A stretch of DNA of 64,000 nucleotides from Lepidonotus clava (GCA_936440205.1 OW387148.1:14377961-14441960); one strand, 5' to 3'; counted from the first letter of the stretch, positions 10,691 to 22,202 are shown. The notes: a model not told the origin generated them from the sequence alone. Made by a program: numbers and translations.

Positions 10691-11345
10691 GTCCAGGAGC
10701 CAAATCCTGAAATCAGTCAAAATAAGGATTTACCCTCCGCGGTGAGCCCCCTGGATTTTCTTGATTTTTTTCATCTTATAGCATCCTAGGGACCATGAAT
10801 CAAGACGGTTCCGAAGAATTTAGGTATGCGAACACTGTCTAATTACGCAATTTGTGCTTAATTAGCAAAAATTGAAAAAACGCGTTATTTCTAAATTACT
10901 CAGGAACTATGTAAGATATAATAACATGTTATATGTCATCTGAAAGGTAATTTTTTTCCTGATTTTTTGGTATATTGTTTATTATTGTCATTAATCATGG
11001 AAATGAGTAATTAAAGAAAAACTGTTGTTTCAGTCATAATCATTAGAACTTAAGAATTCAAAATCAAACTTTGGAATTGATAAACCAAGTGCTAGGTTTA
11101 CTTAAAGGGGATCTTTAGGCAGTTTTTAAAGAAGGTTGCATCTGATTTCATTGGAAATGTAAGGTAGAAATCATTTTTTGCTGATTAAATTCTAACTGAC
11201 TACGGGCTCATTTCGCACTCATATTTCTAAAGGAGAGATGGTATCATGAAAATAACAAAATATATCCAAAAGAGATGGGAAAATGAAAATCACTGCCTCC
11301 TTAAGCTGGTATTTCAGTACTTTCTGAGCCATTTAGTCCATTGTA
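10691..11345 (+). repeat. Left terminal inverted repeat of the 4.1-kb element
   Basis: About 655 bp, matching 14168-14801 in reverse complement. Shared landmarks from the outside inward include GTCCAGGAGCC, GTGAGCCCCCTGGA, ATTCTTCGGAACCGTCTTGA (as its reverse complement here), AACGCG and CTGAGCCATTT. Identity fades near 11345. Confidence 0.88.
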
Positions 11346-11689
11346 TACAACCCTGGAGCTGTAAAATAAGTATACATTAGCTAGAAATATGTGTTCATGT
11401 AATTTGCAGACAAGCTCATCTTTGTTGCCTGATCAAACTACAGTGGACTCTTGGTTTAACAGACTCTTAGTTCAACAGACATCGTCCTTGGACGGACAAA
11501 ATGTGATGTCCCTGCCAATTACCTGTATAATCTAATATAAAGTAACCCTAGTTAAGCAGACAATTAGCTTTTACAGACAATGGACACACTTTGATGTCCC
11601 AAATGGTGATTGTCACTTCATTCGGCGGACAATTGAAGTACCTGAAATATGTTTTTTTTTCCAAACAATATAAGAGGAGGCTAGTGTCT

Positions 11690-12028
11690 GCACCTAGAAT
11701 AAAGAGGGGGTGGTCTTGAGGTGTTGAGATCACCTGGAGCAAGTGGTCGCACATAGAACAAAGACGGGGTAGCCAGGAGGTTTTAAGAAGTAAATAGTCG
11801 CACCTAGATAACACAGGGGCCAGCCAGGAAGTGTTGAGAGGATCTATAGGTTAGTGATAGCACCTAGAACAAAGAGGGCGGCAAGGATGTGTTGAGAGGG
11901 GCTGGAGCTGAGTGGTCGTACCTAGAACAAAGAGGGGGTGGCCAGGAGGTGTTGAGATATAAATGGTCGCACCTAGAACAAAGAGGGGGTGGCCAGAAGG
12001 TGTTGAGAAGAACTGGAGGAGAGAAGTC
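11690..12028. repeat. Minisatellite of six diverged 51-60-bp units
   Basis: Each unit begins GCACCTAGAA(C/T)AAAGAG or a variant, followed by a GGTGGCCAGGAGGTGTTGAGA-like stretch and a variable tail. Units begin at about 11690, 11749, 11800, 11860, 11918 and 11969. The two last units are the most alike, as expected if the array grew there last. Confidence 0.85.
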
Positions 12029-12047
12029 GCACATGTAGCAAACATAG

Positions 12048-12200
12048 GAGGCCTTCCATTTAGTACTTCTGCACATTTTCAAAAACCTAAGACCACCCAC
12101 CCCTCCTAAGGAAAAAATACACATTGGATTTGTACTAAAACATATGCGTGTTTTCAAAATTTCAGGTCCCTCCCCATTTATGTGTACATACTTAGGGCCT
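12048..12200 (+). mobile_element. Short dimeric inverted-end element, copy 1
   Basis: Starts GAGGCCTTCCATTTAGTAC and ends with the inverse motif (ACATACTTAGGGCC). Between them lie two head-to-tail half units of the form CA(C/T)ATTTTCAAAA followed by a C-rich tract. It matches 13857-14018 in the same orientation and 38127-38301 in the opposite one. It sits inside the pogo-like MITE, so it probably inserted later. Confidence 0.72.
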
Positions 12201-12383
12201 TTTCTATTACTTGCAACGGCGCAATGGGTGGAGTGCAGGCCCCAACAGGGGCAGGTGTTACAACCTGTCCAGGGGACGGGACAAATGTGTCATATACTCT
12301 CTACTCTGAGTTCTGGACATCGCCCTTCAACGGACAATTCGTCCAGTCCCGTCCGTGTCCGCTGAAGCAAGAGTCGACTGTAT

Positions 12384-13856
12384 TATAGTCATTTATTTAT
12401 TTACTCAAAAGGGTATGGATGGCTCCTTATATTGCCAAAGATTCACACATTGATATAATAATATGCAGCAAACTTCTATTTACATACCCCTGTACCCACT
12501 CATCTTTAAAACCATGTTCCTATAGGGAAAGTGGGAGTTCTAGGCTGTAATACTCTTTTAAATCCCCCCATTGCTGGCCCCAATGTCTAATGTTTACCTC
12601 ACCCCTGGCAACAGATAAGGACTGGACAGACAGAGGAATGATAAAGATGGCAGACTAGGGTTCTTATCTCCCTGTTGTGTGAGTTAACCGATTGGTAAGA
12701 CACTGTGCTTACAACCTAATAAAGGATCCCTCAGAGGGTGGAGCAGGCTTAAAATTTGGCTACTTATAACTGTCTTATTATTCAATTTTATCATATAATT
12801 CCAAAAGGAGCTCGGGGTTCATCACTGTAGCTGGAGAGAAATGATAAAGTTTACGGTTTAGACAATGCTGCCTTACAGAAGCAAAATGAAGGTAATGGAT
12901 CTTCAGAAGCTTATCAGTGGTGGGGAGGTCTAGCCTTTCCCCTGAATGACCTGAACTAGGGGATAAGGACATGAATGCATGCAGCCTCCTATGGTACAAT
13001 CACTAAAGGCCTATATATAGTGTGCCGTAAACTGGGATTGCTGACCACCTGCTTTATACCCTGTTGTATTATGGACTTAGTATTCAGTGTTGTATTATAA
13101 GAACTGATCATAGACATTATTTATATATTTGAATAATGACTCCCTTAGTTTTGGGTCTCTGAGCTGATATTGACCTTTCCCTTAGTACCTAACTGTAAGC
13201 TGTCTCTTTCTGTAGGTTGGGGAAATTGGATCCGTGTTCATAGCAGTTTAGGAATGAAAATGGTCAGTTATACTTTGATAAGGGAATAATGTTGTTTCTG
13301 AGGTTTGAGGAACAAAAACTTTGAGGTTACAATCAGAATCACAGCAATTTGTTGCACTTTTACATTCTCCTAATACTATACTGCCTTGGTTATGGCCCCA
13401 CAGCAACGGTGCTTTGCACATACAGTTCAATATGGTAATGCTACTAGATAGTATTGGGAAACCAGTAATGGCTATACCAAAAGTTTGTAATTTTGAAATA
13501 GAAAGATATATCAGGTACTTCTGTATCGTTTCAGGTTTTGATATTTATTTGAGTGCAATCTAGTAATTTGTTAAAACCAACAATTTGACACAGGTAGCAC
13601 ACCTATCATGTTTACAAGTTTAAAAAATAGCATGCTTGGTATTTTTGCAGTTGGCAAATTGACACAAGGAATCTTTTCTAAATTAAGAACCCTTGATATA
13701 TGACAACATACTTTTTGGGATTCATCTCTTCTTTAAAGTGATACATAGAGCTTCCTCATGTACACCCTCAGAAATGTGGATTGGGGTTGGGTAATGGGTG
13801 AGTCTGCTATGAGCTATTCTTTTCTTTATGTAAACAAGAAGTAGAGGGGACTATAA
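12384..13856. other. Interior of the 4.1-kb element, no gene
   Basis: About 1.5 kb of sequence without a recognisable frame. It may be acquired host DNA or eroded transposase sequence; nothing seen tells which. Confidence 0.5.
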
Positions 13857-14018
13857 GGGGCATTCCATTTAATAAGTACACACATTTTCAAAAACCTCAG
13901 ATCCCCACCCTCCTTTGGTCAAAAATATGCATTGGCTTTGTACTAGAAGTACACACATTTTCAAAGATTTCATACCTCCCTCCCCCCCTTGATGCATATA
14001 TACTTAATGCAAGGGTCC
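13857..14018 (+). mobile_element. Short dimeric inverted-end element, copy 2
   Basis: Begins GGGGCATTCCATTTAATAAG and ends ATACTTAATGCAAGGGTCC. The two halves each contain GTACACACATTTTCAAA followed by a C-rich tract (13907-13915 and 13976-13989). It is about 160 bp with no coding capacity. It lies in the interior of the 4.1-kb element but outside the pogo-like MITE. Confidence 0.75.
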
Positions 14019-14167
14019 TAATAAGATGGTTTATAATCAAACTGAAACATTATCATGGTATTTTGCTGAGGAAAGAAATCTTGCTCAAACCATAGTTTTA
14101 TTGTGACACATCTTTCACTGTGATCCAAAATGCTCTCCAAACAGCTACCATTTTACATACATGTGCC

Positions 14168-14801
14168 CAAATGGCTCAGCAAGCACTGAAATACCAGCTT
14201 AGGGAGACAGTGATTTTCATTTTCCCATCCCTTTATGATATATTGTGTTATTTTCATGATATCATCTCTCCTTTTGAAATATGAGTGCAAAATGAGCCCG
14301 TAGTCAGTTAGAATTTAATCAGCAAAAAATGATTTCTACCTTACATTTCCAATGAAATCAGATGCAACCTTCTTTAAAAACTGCCTAAAGATCCCCTTTA
14401 AGTATACCTAGCACCTGGTCTATCAATTCCAAAGTTTGATCTTGAATTCTTAAGTTCTAATGATTATGACTGAAACAACAGTTTTTCTTTAATTACTCAT
14501 TGCCATGATTAATGACAATAACAAACAATATACCAAAAAATCAGGAAAAAAATTACCTTTCAGATGACATATAACATGTTATTATATCTTACATAGTTCC
14601 TGAGTAATTTAGAAATAACGCGTTTTTCAATTTTTGCTAATTAAGCACAAATTGCGTAATTAGACAGTGTTCGCATACCTAAATTCTTCGGAACCGTCTT
14701 GATTCATGGTCCCTAGGATGCTATAAGATGAAAAAAATCAAGAAAGTCCAGGGGGCTCACCGCAGAGGGTAGATCAGGATTTTCAGGTTTGGCTCCTGGA
14801 C
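14168..14801 (-). repeat. Right terminal inverted repeat of the 4.1-kb element
   Basis: Reverse-complement partner of 10691-11345. It ends GGCTCCTGGAC next to TA. A few short indels and substitutions separate the two arms, so the element is moderately old, clearly older than the adjacent retrotransposon by this measure. Confidence 0.88.
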
Positions 14802-14803
14802 TA

Positions 14804-16560
14804 CACACCCTTTAAAACCAGTTTAACCTTCATTTCACGTTTGCATGTAACAACTTTGTCCTTTCTCAGTTTCTACCCTTTAATTTCTTAACCTCGGTGC
14901 CAATTTACCCCGCAATGTACCTGTTCAAAACCTTACACTGTAGATGTTACATTAAAGTCTGGTTATTGCGAAGAGTAGGCCTGACCTGACGTTTGGTGAG
15001 ACAGGTAAATGGTAGACTACTAGGACCTGGGACGTTTGCTTAGCCAAGTGGCTGTGAATATGAAGAAGATGCATAGCATCGGATGCTGCCTAACTGTTGG
15101 CTCTAGTTGATCCAAGAAACAAATAAAAAAAGTTGTCTCTTAGATGTACACATTTTTCTCAATAGAAGAGTACCGAGTGAAACACTTCTTTATTTCCCAA
15201 ACTAAAAACATAAGAATCAGATGTGTAACTGAAGTGCACCGGTCTGTCTGCATTTGCCCTTGTGTGAATGAAGTTCCTCCCAGAGAAGGTACAGTGAGAC
15301 CCTCTGGTAGCGTCCTCTATAAGCCTAAGCCCTGAACTGTTCATATCTCTCTGCTCGGCCCGTCCATATTAATAACCTGCCCCTTACCCCCCACCCCCTA
15401 CACCTGCCGCGTCCCTCAGCGTCCCTGGCCGACAGTGGCGCCGTCTGCCGGCCCTTTGATCGGTGACACTGGACCCCCTTTTATCGCCCACCCTGATGGT
15501 CGGGCCGCGTGCCGGCACACCAGGCCAAAGGGGACAAACGCCGGTTTTATCAAACACATTCATCTATTATCGCTCAAATTCACCTGTTATCGCCCGACTG
15601 TTTCACAGATTAATCCATTACCGCCACCTCTGGCGCTCCTCGGGGCTCTCTTATCAGGGGGTGATAGGCATTTTATTTGGTATTGTCATGTTATTTGGAA
15701 ATATGAATTTGAAAGTTTGGCAGGTCCAGGCAGGGGTCAGGGTGTCAGGGTGCAACATGATTCATGAAATTCTTGGGAGGAAATTAGCGGTTTAAAATAC
15801 CAATCCTTATGAACGCCATGTGTCTGTCGATGCATTGTTGTGGTGATCTTAGGTGTATGTATTGGCACGAAGATCTGTTCTAAGGTGTAAGGTGACGGTT
15901 AGGTAGGCACTGGGGGTAGGCAGTGATTACTCAAGAGTAAAGCATGTAACATGTTTCTTTTCATGTAATCAGCTTTTGACATTTGAATTATTACGGAAAA
16001 CAAACCTGAAAACAATAATCACACTTAGTGGGGGTGATACACAGGAGGAGATAAGGACTAGACGAGGAGGGGAAAACACTTGGGTGCATGAAGACAAATA
16101 CTCAACTCTTTAGTATTTGTGTATGGATCTCGATCTCCCCCCTATCAAAATGAGAAACACGGCTAAAATACATGTAAGTACTTTACTTCCTACGATCATT
16201 GTCAGCCTACGTCTAGAATACATTGCTAGATTTACGTTTGTGTAAGATCTTTCGACATGAACTGTAGATTTCCTCTAACGGCCTTGACTTTGACTTGGTT
16301 ATCTTCTTTTTTTTAAGTTATGTTATTTTTTGCTGACGGATAGAATAAACAATATCATGAAGCGAGAAGAGCGTGGGGAATTCCAAACAAACCTAAGACA
16401 AACATACACCCGCAGTGCGCCCTAACCCTGGAGAAGGTAGTCCTCCCTGCCCTGCCCTCCCCACGCACCTACCCCCTCACCTGTATCAAATCGGCCGTCT
16501 CATTGCTGACCTCGCCTTCCCACTCCTGACCCCGGGCTACGCGAGACCGGAAGTTCGCCG
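14804..16560. other. Noncoding DNA, no gene seen
   Basis: Mixed AT-rich and mid-GC sequence. The short frames at 15435-15795 have no recognisable product. The stretch 15355-15660 is GC-richer and free of recognised repeats. Nothing else stands out. Confidence 0.5.
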
Positions 16561-16580
16561 CGGGATCTTCTCGCTTCTGG

Positions 16581-16596
16581 ACACCAGAGGGCATTG
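16581..16596 (+). promoter_or_regulatory. CTCF-like motif
   Basis: ACACCAGAGGGCATTG keeps the CACCAGAGGGC core of the bilaterian CTCF site. It sits in a GC-rich patch (16430-16750) that also holds an NRF1-like site. Motif match only. Confidence 0.4.
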
Positions 16597-16722
16597 TGGG
16601 AGTCAAAGGTCAAGGTCAGGGACTGGAGTAAATGGCTGACCAGTCGCCGAGCTATTAGCCCGGCCGGTGCCTAATGAACTCAGTAAAGACTCATCTGGAA
16701 CTGCTCAGCCCGAGCTGCTCGG

Positions 16723-16734
16723 ACGCATGCGCAG
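16723..16734. promoter_or_regulatory. NRF1-like palindrome
   Basis: ACGCATGCGCAG is one change from the GCGCATGCGC palindrome bound by NRF1, usually near CpG promoters. Just upstream, CTGCTCAGCCCGAGCTGCTC (16701-16720) repeats the GAGCTGCTC motif of this window. No downstream gene is recognised. Confidence 0.35.
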
Positions 16735-17287
16735 AACGGATGAGCAACCACCTGTGCGTTATGGTTCACACGTGACGAATGTATCAGGAATGGTGCAAAT
16801 AAAAGGCGTTAAGATCTATTCTCGAGAAATATTGAAGGTTTTTAAAAGCCCACGTAAAACTAAAGAAGTAACAAGGCTCTGTTGACAAACATGATATTCA
16901 CAACTGTCCACATGTAACAACTCTGTTTTAACCATTGGTGTATTGACCCTGCCTTTCAGGTGTTGAGCTTTTCTAATCTAACAATGCATCTGTAGGCCTA
17001 TGCCTGAAGTAGAATCTATTCAATAGGGAAAGGAATTCAGCTCCCATTCACTCACCGATGAAAAGTGCGAATGGAAGAGAGATATTGAGAGAGTAAGAAG
17101 CCTCGATATGAGTATGACAAGGTCGGTGACGGGGTCAGTGAGTGCGTCTTCTACGGACGGTATTATTCTTCGGCATTCCTGGAGACTGTCTCTGGTCGCG
17201 GAGCACGTGAAACAATATGGAACCATTCGGTCCTTGTTTCCCCCCTCGGCCCCTACCCAGGGCCCCGGATGGGGGTACCCGCCGGGG

Positions 17288-17304
17288 CCACCAGAGGGCA
17301 GCGC
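17288..17304 (+). promoter_or_regulatory. CTCF-like motif, strong match
   Basis: CCACCAGAGGGCAGCGC agrees with the vertebrate and bilaterian CTCF core at essentially every informative position. The surrounding 17240-17360 is GC-rich. Occupancy is not shown by sequence. Confidence 0.55.
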
Positions 17305-17807
17305 GTCTATGTGACCCCGTGACCTCTGAGATGTCACGTGGGTGCAGGCTGGGCTCGGGGGTAGATGTAAGCCCCAACCGGAGCTGTGTTCTTGTGTTAT
17401 ATGGAATGTAGATACCTCAGATCTACTCTTTTTACCTGGTGAAAGTGTTTTTTCCCCGCAAGCCGCAATCGTTTTTTGCATACTCAAACAGCGCGTGGGT
17501 TTATGCACGTGGTTAGCATGTATAAAGCCGCAGGGTTAATCTCCCTACATCAGTAAATAGGCCGAGATGTTTGGGCCCAGGGGTTTACCTTAGCATGCTG
17601 TTCCATAGAACAACACTTACATAACATCTCAATCAATCACACTCCGGGGTGTAAACAGAAAACATGGCCGATGGGCTGTGCTATTCTGCGCCTCTTTTCA
17701 TAACGGCGACTTTTAACATTTAATGAGTTGTTTGTCATGCCGCCTGCTCTCGGCAGGGGACGCCACCTGATGTTGTAATTTGTCGGTAGGTGGCATGCCT
17801 CCCGCTG

Positions 17808-17815
17808 TGACGTCA
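17808..17815. promoter_or_regulatory. CRE palindrome TGACGTCA
   Basis: Perfect CREB/ATF site, with half-sites nearby (CCGTCA and CGTCACGAG within 15 bp). It lies in a moderately GC-rich patch. Confidence 0.4.
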
Positions 17816-18360
17816 CCGTCATCCGTCACGAGCACCTTTAGGAAGTGGAGGAGAGAAGCTCGGGACGCATAAGCCTGATAGCAAGAAACAATTCGACTTT
17901 ATATAACTTTCATCCCACACTTTATGTTCTACATTTGTGTTAAGAAGGGCAAAAGTGGGTTTTATTTAATTCTCATTTCATACTTTGTATTCTACATTTA
18001 TGTCAAGAAGGATATAATTCAATAGGACTAAATATAATCTTCTCAATTATAATCATGCAGGCCTAACATACATCCTATGGGTTTCATTGGGGCCTTAAAT
18101 AATGGTTTCAATACGATTTAGTTATTTGGGTTACTTATAGTTATAGGTCAGTTGAATGTTTCAGGATATACATACGTCTACATGGAGCATTGTACAAATG
18201 GAGAATATATTTTCTGTTGGAAAAGCAATATTGGGACGGAGGGCATTCGATTCATATGGGATATAAGCTAATGTTCAGAAATAGGTCTATAATGGTGTGC
18301 TCAATGAGTGTTTCTATTTCTAGTAATTTTCTACATCGACCCACTTTGAGACTTGTTCAC

Positions 18361-18368
18361 TGACGTCA
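18361..18368. promoter_or_regulatory. CRE palindrome TGACGTCA
   Basis: Perfect CREB/ATF site followed by a short tandem of GTGCACGCT (18394-18414). Motif match only. Confidence 0.35.
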
Positions 18369-18839
18369 TGCATGTTGACGGCACGCCTGGGCCGTGCACG
18401 CTGTGCACGCTGTGCTATGCACCAATGACATTATGTGTCATACACATATGGTAACTCCTTTTGTGTAGTCCTATATCCACTCAAACCACGAATCCGACCT
18501 TGGAAAATACTGTTAATTAAAATATATGACCACCTACATACCAGAGGTAATTGCCTTTAAACATTGGTCTCGTTTTCTCGTGGCCAAGTGGCGAACAGCT
18601 GCCCAACCACCAATGTAATTTGGTATAGAATTCTGTGGTTACTGACATGTTATTGACCTCACTGACCCGATGTTCATTTCTATTATGATCGCTGCAGAAC
18701 AGAATATCCTGATAATGTTGATTATTGTGTGATTGTTGTGTATTCTTATTGCAAAATATAGTCACTTCCTCGCTAGGGCGCACCCCCCCCCCCCCCCTTT
18801 GAAAATCTCTGATAACCTTTCATATAGCATAATTATAGT

Positions 18840-19240
18840 GACTCCAAACCAACCCAACTCATAAGTCTGCAAGAGTAAATACTAAATTTCACAAAAGCCC
18901 TTTCTATTTAGGTGTGAACCACTGGAATAGTTTGAGTGCAGATACACAACACTCTGTAAGTAGGAACTCCTTCAAATCAAAAATTTGTGTGTTACATAGG
19001 CACTATCAAGATTTGCTCTAGTATTGATATAATGACTGTCTATTTATGTACTTTATATTGATTATATGTGCTATGGTGTCTTATGATGTCTACGTCCAAC
19101 TCTTAATTTGGTGATGTTATATCATTGATTACTGTCTTGACAATCTCACCTTTGTACGTTTTTCATAATACATACTAATCAATGTAATAATCTGAAAACC
19201 AGGGGCAACCCTGATGGCTATTGCAATAAAAACCTTGAAA
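18840..19240 (+). mobile_element. LINE 3' end with remnant RT C-terminus
   Basis: In the + frame through 18899, translation gives TKFHKSPFYLGVNHWNSLSA and then a Ser-Phe-Lys motif before a stop near 19020. This is the W-N-x-L ... S-x-x-x-F-K signature at the C-terminus of jockey/CR1-type reverse transcriptases. The 3' untranslated part ends GGCTATTGCAATAAA plus an A-run (19236-19246). It is truncated at its 5' side. Its 3' tail recurs at 51477-51642. Exact clade not determined. Confidence 0.78.
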
Positions 19241-19246
19241 AAAAAT

Positions 19247-19800
19247 CTGAGTTATTGGAGGAATGGCTATGTTGGTATGTCAGACCCAATAGAACGCAAT
19301 TTAAATAAATATGTTTCTTTTCTGACGTTTATTTAACTGGTTTTGTAGGTCGATCTCATTTTATCTCAGCCCGCTTATTCCATGCATGGCGAGCGTCGAC
19401 AGACGCGATAAAGTCGCGAACATGCTTGTCCCGATACACCGAGCTCTGATTTCTTCCCCACCCCGAACTGCCGGCAGAGACATCTTTATTTGGTTTCCAC
19501 TCCAAACCCGACCCGATTCGCGGCTATCCCGTTTCGAGGCTATCTCAAGCGGCGATGTCTCCAGTCCGAGTTGAGGACGGTCCGGCCATACCAGTGGTGG
19601 ACACCCGATCCCAACAGCCTCCTTGTTAGCGATAAAGTTTTCGGGGGGACACTATTCGCGCCCCCCGAACGTCTCCGGTGTCGCCCAGCTGCTTCTGATT
19701 GAAAACGAGGCCGGTTGACCATGGGAACGAGGCTGCGGGTGGATTGACACGTCGGTGACGTGTCATGGCGGCCGTTGACACGTGGGTTATGACGTGGTTA
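19247..19800. other. Noncoding DNA with a CpG-richer patch
   Basis: The patch 19380-19800 is rich in CpG and gives two overlapping frames of 62-70 codons without recognisable domains. GTCGGTGACGTGTCATGGCG and a TTATGACGTGG near 19750-19796 give CRE-half and CACGTG-like sites. Confidence 0.45.
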
Positions 19801-19806
19801 GGGCTG

Positions 19807-19848
19807 AGTGATGGGGTGCCCGTCGACGGGCTCAGTTAGCCCATCACT
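19807..19848. other. Cruciform-forming hairpin with a perfect palindromic core
   Basis: Outer arms AGTGATGGG (19807-19815) and CCCATCACT (19840-19848) are exact inverse partners. They enclose the perfect 14-bp palindrome GCCCGTCGACGGGC (19818-19831). Such a structure could extrude as a cruciform, act as a dimeric protein site, or be the remnant of a palindromic element. Confidence 0.75.
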
Positions 19849-21081
19849 ACACCGGCACCCTCCCCGAGGCACTACCCTAGTGATGGATGGAGGAACTGGC
19901 ACTGGGGGACCCGGCCATAATAGACCCGTCTAACGCCAACCCTGATGGGGGTCACTCCACGCCCTCCTCCTACTCCATTTTCTCACTATAGCTATGATTT
20001 ATTGTTATTTTCCAAGTCGTTTTCGTAAATCAATTCTCTACAAGGAAGAAATTCCAGGAACGTTGATAGCTGATTGAAGGAATGTTAATGTTTTGTATGG
20101 AACTAAACAGTGGTAAACAATTCTGTGAAAACCAGATTGATACATGTACATGTAGGCCTATTGCTATATCTGAACTTTACCCAAAATCTCTTATCATTCT
20201 ATTTACTTCAATAACAGTTTTGACAGTTTCTAACGTGGGCCACTTGTTATAATATAGGCCTAATATATCACGATTTGTGTAGCAGACTATTGAACACAAC
20301 ATATATCATAACAAATTAACCAAGAAGCCACTTAAACTCAAATCTAATAAGTGAAAGTTCATTGTTATGACGCCTGATGTCACAGCCCTTGAGTTACATA
20401 CAGGAGTACGATAAAAATTATTATACTAATAAATATCCAAGAGGCCTTCAATCCTTCTTGGTGCATGTACTAATCGATGATCTCTTAGATATTAGAGTGT
20501 GCCGTTTTCAAAGTTTGATACCCAACCCCGTCTGTGCAATACAGGTACGGGGGTTCCCATGCTCCATGGTGGGAGCTTGAACTGCTGACAGGGGGTCCTC
20601 GAGAACCACCCAGGAGGTCGGCCAGGAGATCTTACAGATGTGCCTGGGGCCTTGTTGGTGTTGCTAAGGACCTTACGTCACCAAGCCAACACCCTGGGTC
20701 CTCCAGGGGGCCCCTACCCCCACGTGTGAGGCAGCTTTGTCTATTAATACCCTGTCGGCGGTCATGGCCTGTTTGTTCAGAGCTGCTCAGAGCTGCTCGT
20801 GGTAAGGGGAGAGTTGGTAGGGCGTGGGGTGGTGTGAGAAAGTTAGCCACGTTGACCACAGGTACATAAGAACATGTGAAAGGTTTGAATATAATCCGCG
20901 ACATAAGGCACTAACAAAATCACAAGAGCTTTTTTCGGTGATGATCATTTTCATATTAATTGTATGGTTAAACCAAGCTGTTAATGCGTTGACCACTGAG
21001 GTTTCTTTTTTAAATTATAAATGACCTCTTATATCTTATGTTTGTAAGTAACAAACTCGTGCCCCAGAAGTCTATATACAA

Positions 21082-21108
21082 CCAGAGAGAATAACTTTAC
21101 TCTCTCGG
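21082..21108. repeat. Short hairpin of the GAGAGTAAA family, copy 1
   Basis: CCAGAGAGAAT pairs imperfectly with ACTCTCTCGG across a short loop. It resembles hairpins at 46234-46277 and 55902-55951, which share CCAGAGAGAG. Confidence 0.5.
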
Positions 21109-22202
21109 ATATAACTCACCGTTTTACTCCGGGTTTTACTGCAACTACCATCTCTAGACACGTCGTATATATTTCTCAGATTTATCGTACCAGACCTAGA
21201 TTGAGTAACCTTGGTAACCCCTGGTCCACTTGGTACCCCGCCGGTCGTTGGTACGAGCTTAGGTCAGGTGATTATGTAAATACCGGCAGGTGATTACGTG
21301 CAACCAGCACGACATTCACAAACAGACGCCTCCCACTCAACGCCAGCAATCCTCCCAATGCACAACAGACGACATTTTTTCTCAATTTCCCGCGCTTTTA
21401 ACCACTCAAACACTTTTTCTTCTGTCGAGACATTAGAACTGTCAAATTTTGCTTGGAAAGATCGTTAGGCATTGTGAGAGGAAATTTCTTAATTCTGTTT
21501 TCCAGGAATATCGAGTTTCTGACCGGGATTTAGCTAATTCCTCCTGATTATCCGTTGAGCCGCGGGGTGGCGCTGGAGGGCGCGGCGATAAGTTGTCAGC
21601 ACAAATAAACACCCCTCGGACCTTTTACCGGGGCATGTAGGAAACCACAACAGGAAGCCCGTGTCAGACCCCGGGCCCAATTAACTAGCCCGAGACAGCC
21701 CGAGGGGGTGGAGGAGGAGAGGGGGTCAGGGGCTAAGGATGTGTTTGTTATTGTGGTAATTGTCGTCATATTACGAAAACGGACAGGGCGACCAGGCGTC
21801 TTTTGGTTCTAGAAAAAGAAGTGGTTGGGATAAAGCAGTTTAGAAAAGAATCTATGGGAACATGGAGGTCTTACTTTACCCTGCATGGTGGGATCGAGTA
21901 GGGGAACTAGTCGAGCGGAATGGGGTGGTGAGAGCTGACTGTTCTTGGCTTTCTATTGCCCTGATTAACATTAGTCTCTCACGTGCTCTGAACGAACCCA
22001 GGGGTATGACCTGTCATTGTCCTTACAGGTTTTGCAATTGGTTCTCAACTCTTGAAATAGATAGCTGATGATTCACTGGATGTTTTTTAAGTTGGATTGA
22101 GTATATAGGTATTTAATCAATGACTATACTTTGCAACGTCTGGAAGAGCAGAAGACGTCAAATAAAAATATTATCACCAAAAAAAAGTAGTAGTCTGAAC
22201 GT

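Larger units (their letters stand above)
11441..12380. mobile_element. Pogo-like MITE nested in the 4.1-kb element
   Basis: The left end CAGTGGACTCTTGGTTTAAC and the right end (reverse complement: CAGTCGACTCTTGCTTCAGC) form imperfect TIRs, with TA on both sides (11439-11440 and 12381-12382). A CAGT start, an ACTCT.G.TT body and TA duplication are the pattern of pogo/Tigger-type elements. A second inner match, GGACGGAC on the left and GTCCGTCC region on the right, continues the TIR. No transposase frame is present. Inside are a minisatellite (11690-12028) and a dimeric short element (12048-12200). Confidence 0.78.
10691..14801. mobile_element. 4.1-kb nonautonomous DNA element with very long terminal inverted repeats
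   Basis: The ends are GTCCAGGAGCCAAA at the left and its reverse complement at the right, each next to TA (10689-10690 and 14802-14803), suggesting a TA target duplication. Inverted similarity runs about 650 bp inward at high identity. The interior has no transposase-like frame. It hosts a 940-bp pogo-like MITE and two copies of a short dimeric element. TA duplication fits Tc1/mariner-type transposases, but such long TIRs are unusual there, so I leave the superfamily open; a foldback element is an alternative. Confidence 0.85.
16740..18838. other. Noncoding DNA with scattered regulatory-like motifs
   Basis: No gene recognised. The 162-codon minus-strand frame at 17020-17508 overlaps a GC-rich patch and shows no domain; I take it as chance. 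A C-run lies at 18783-18798. Confidence 0.5.

Noticed and set aside
17020-17508. 162-codon minus-strand open frame
   Set aside because: No domain or coding-like composition; it overlaps a CTCF-like GC-rich patch with open frames on both strands.
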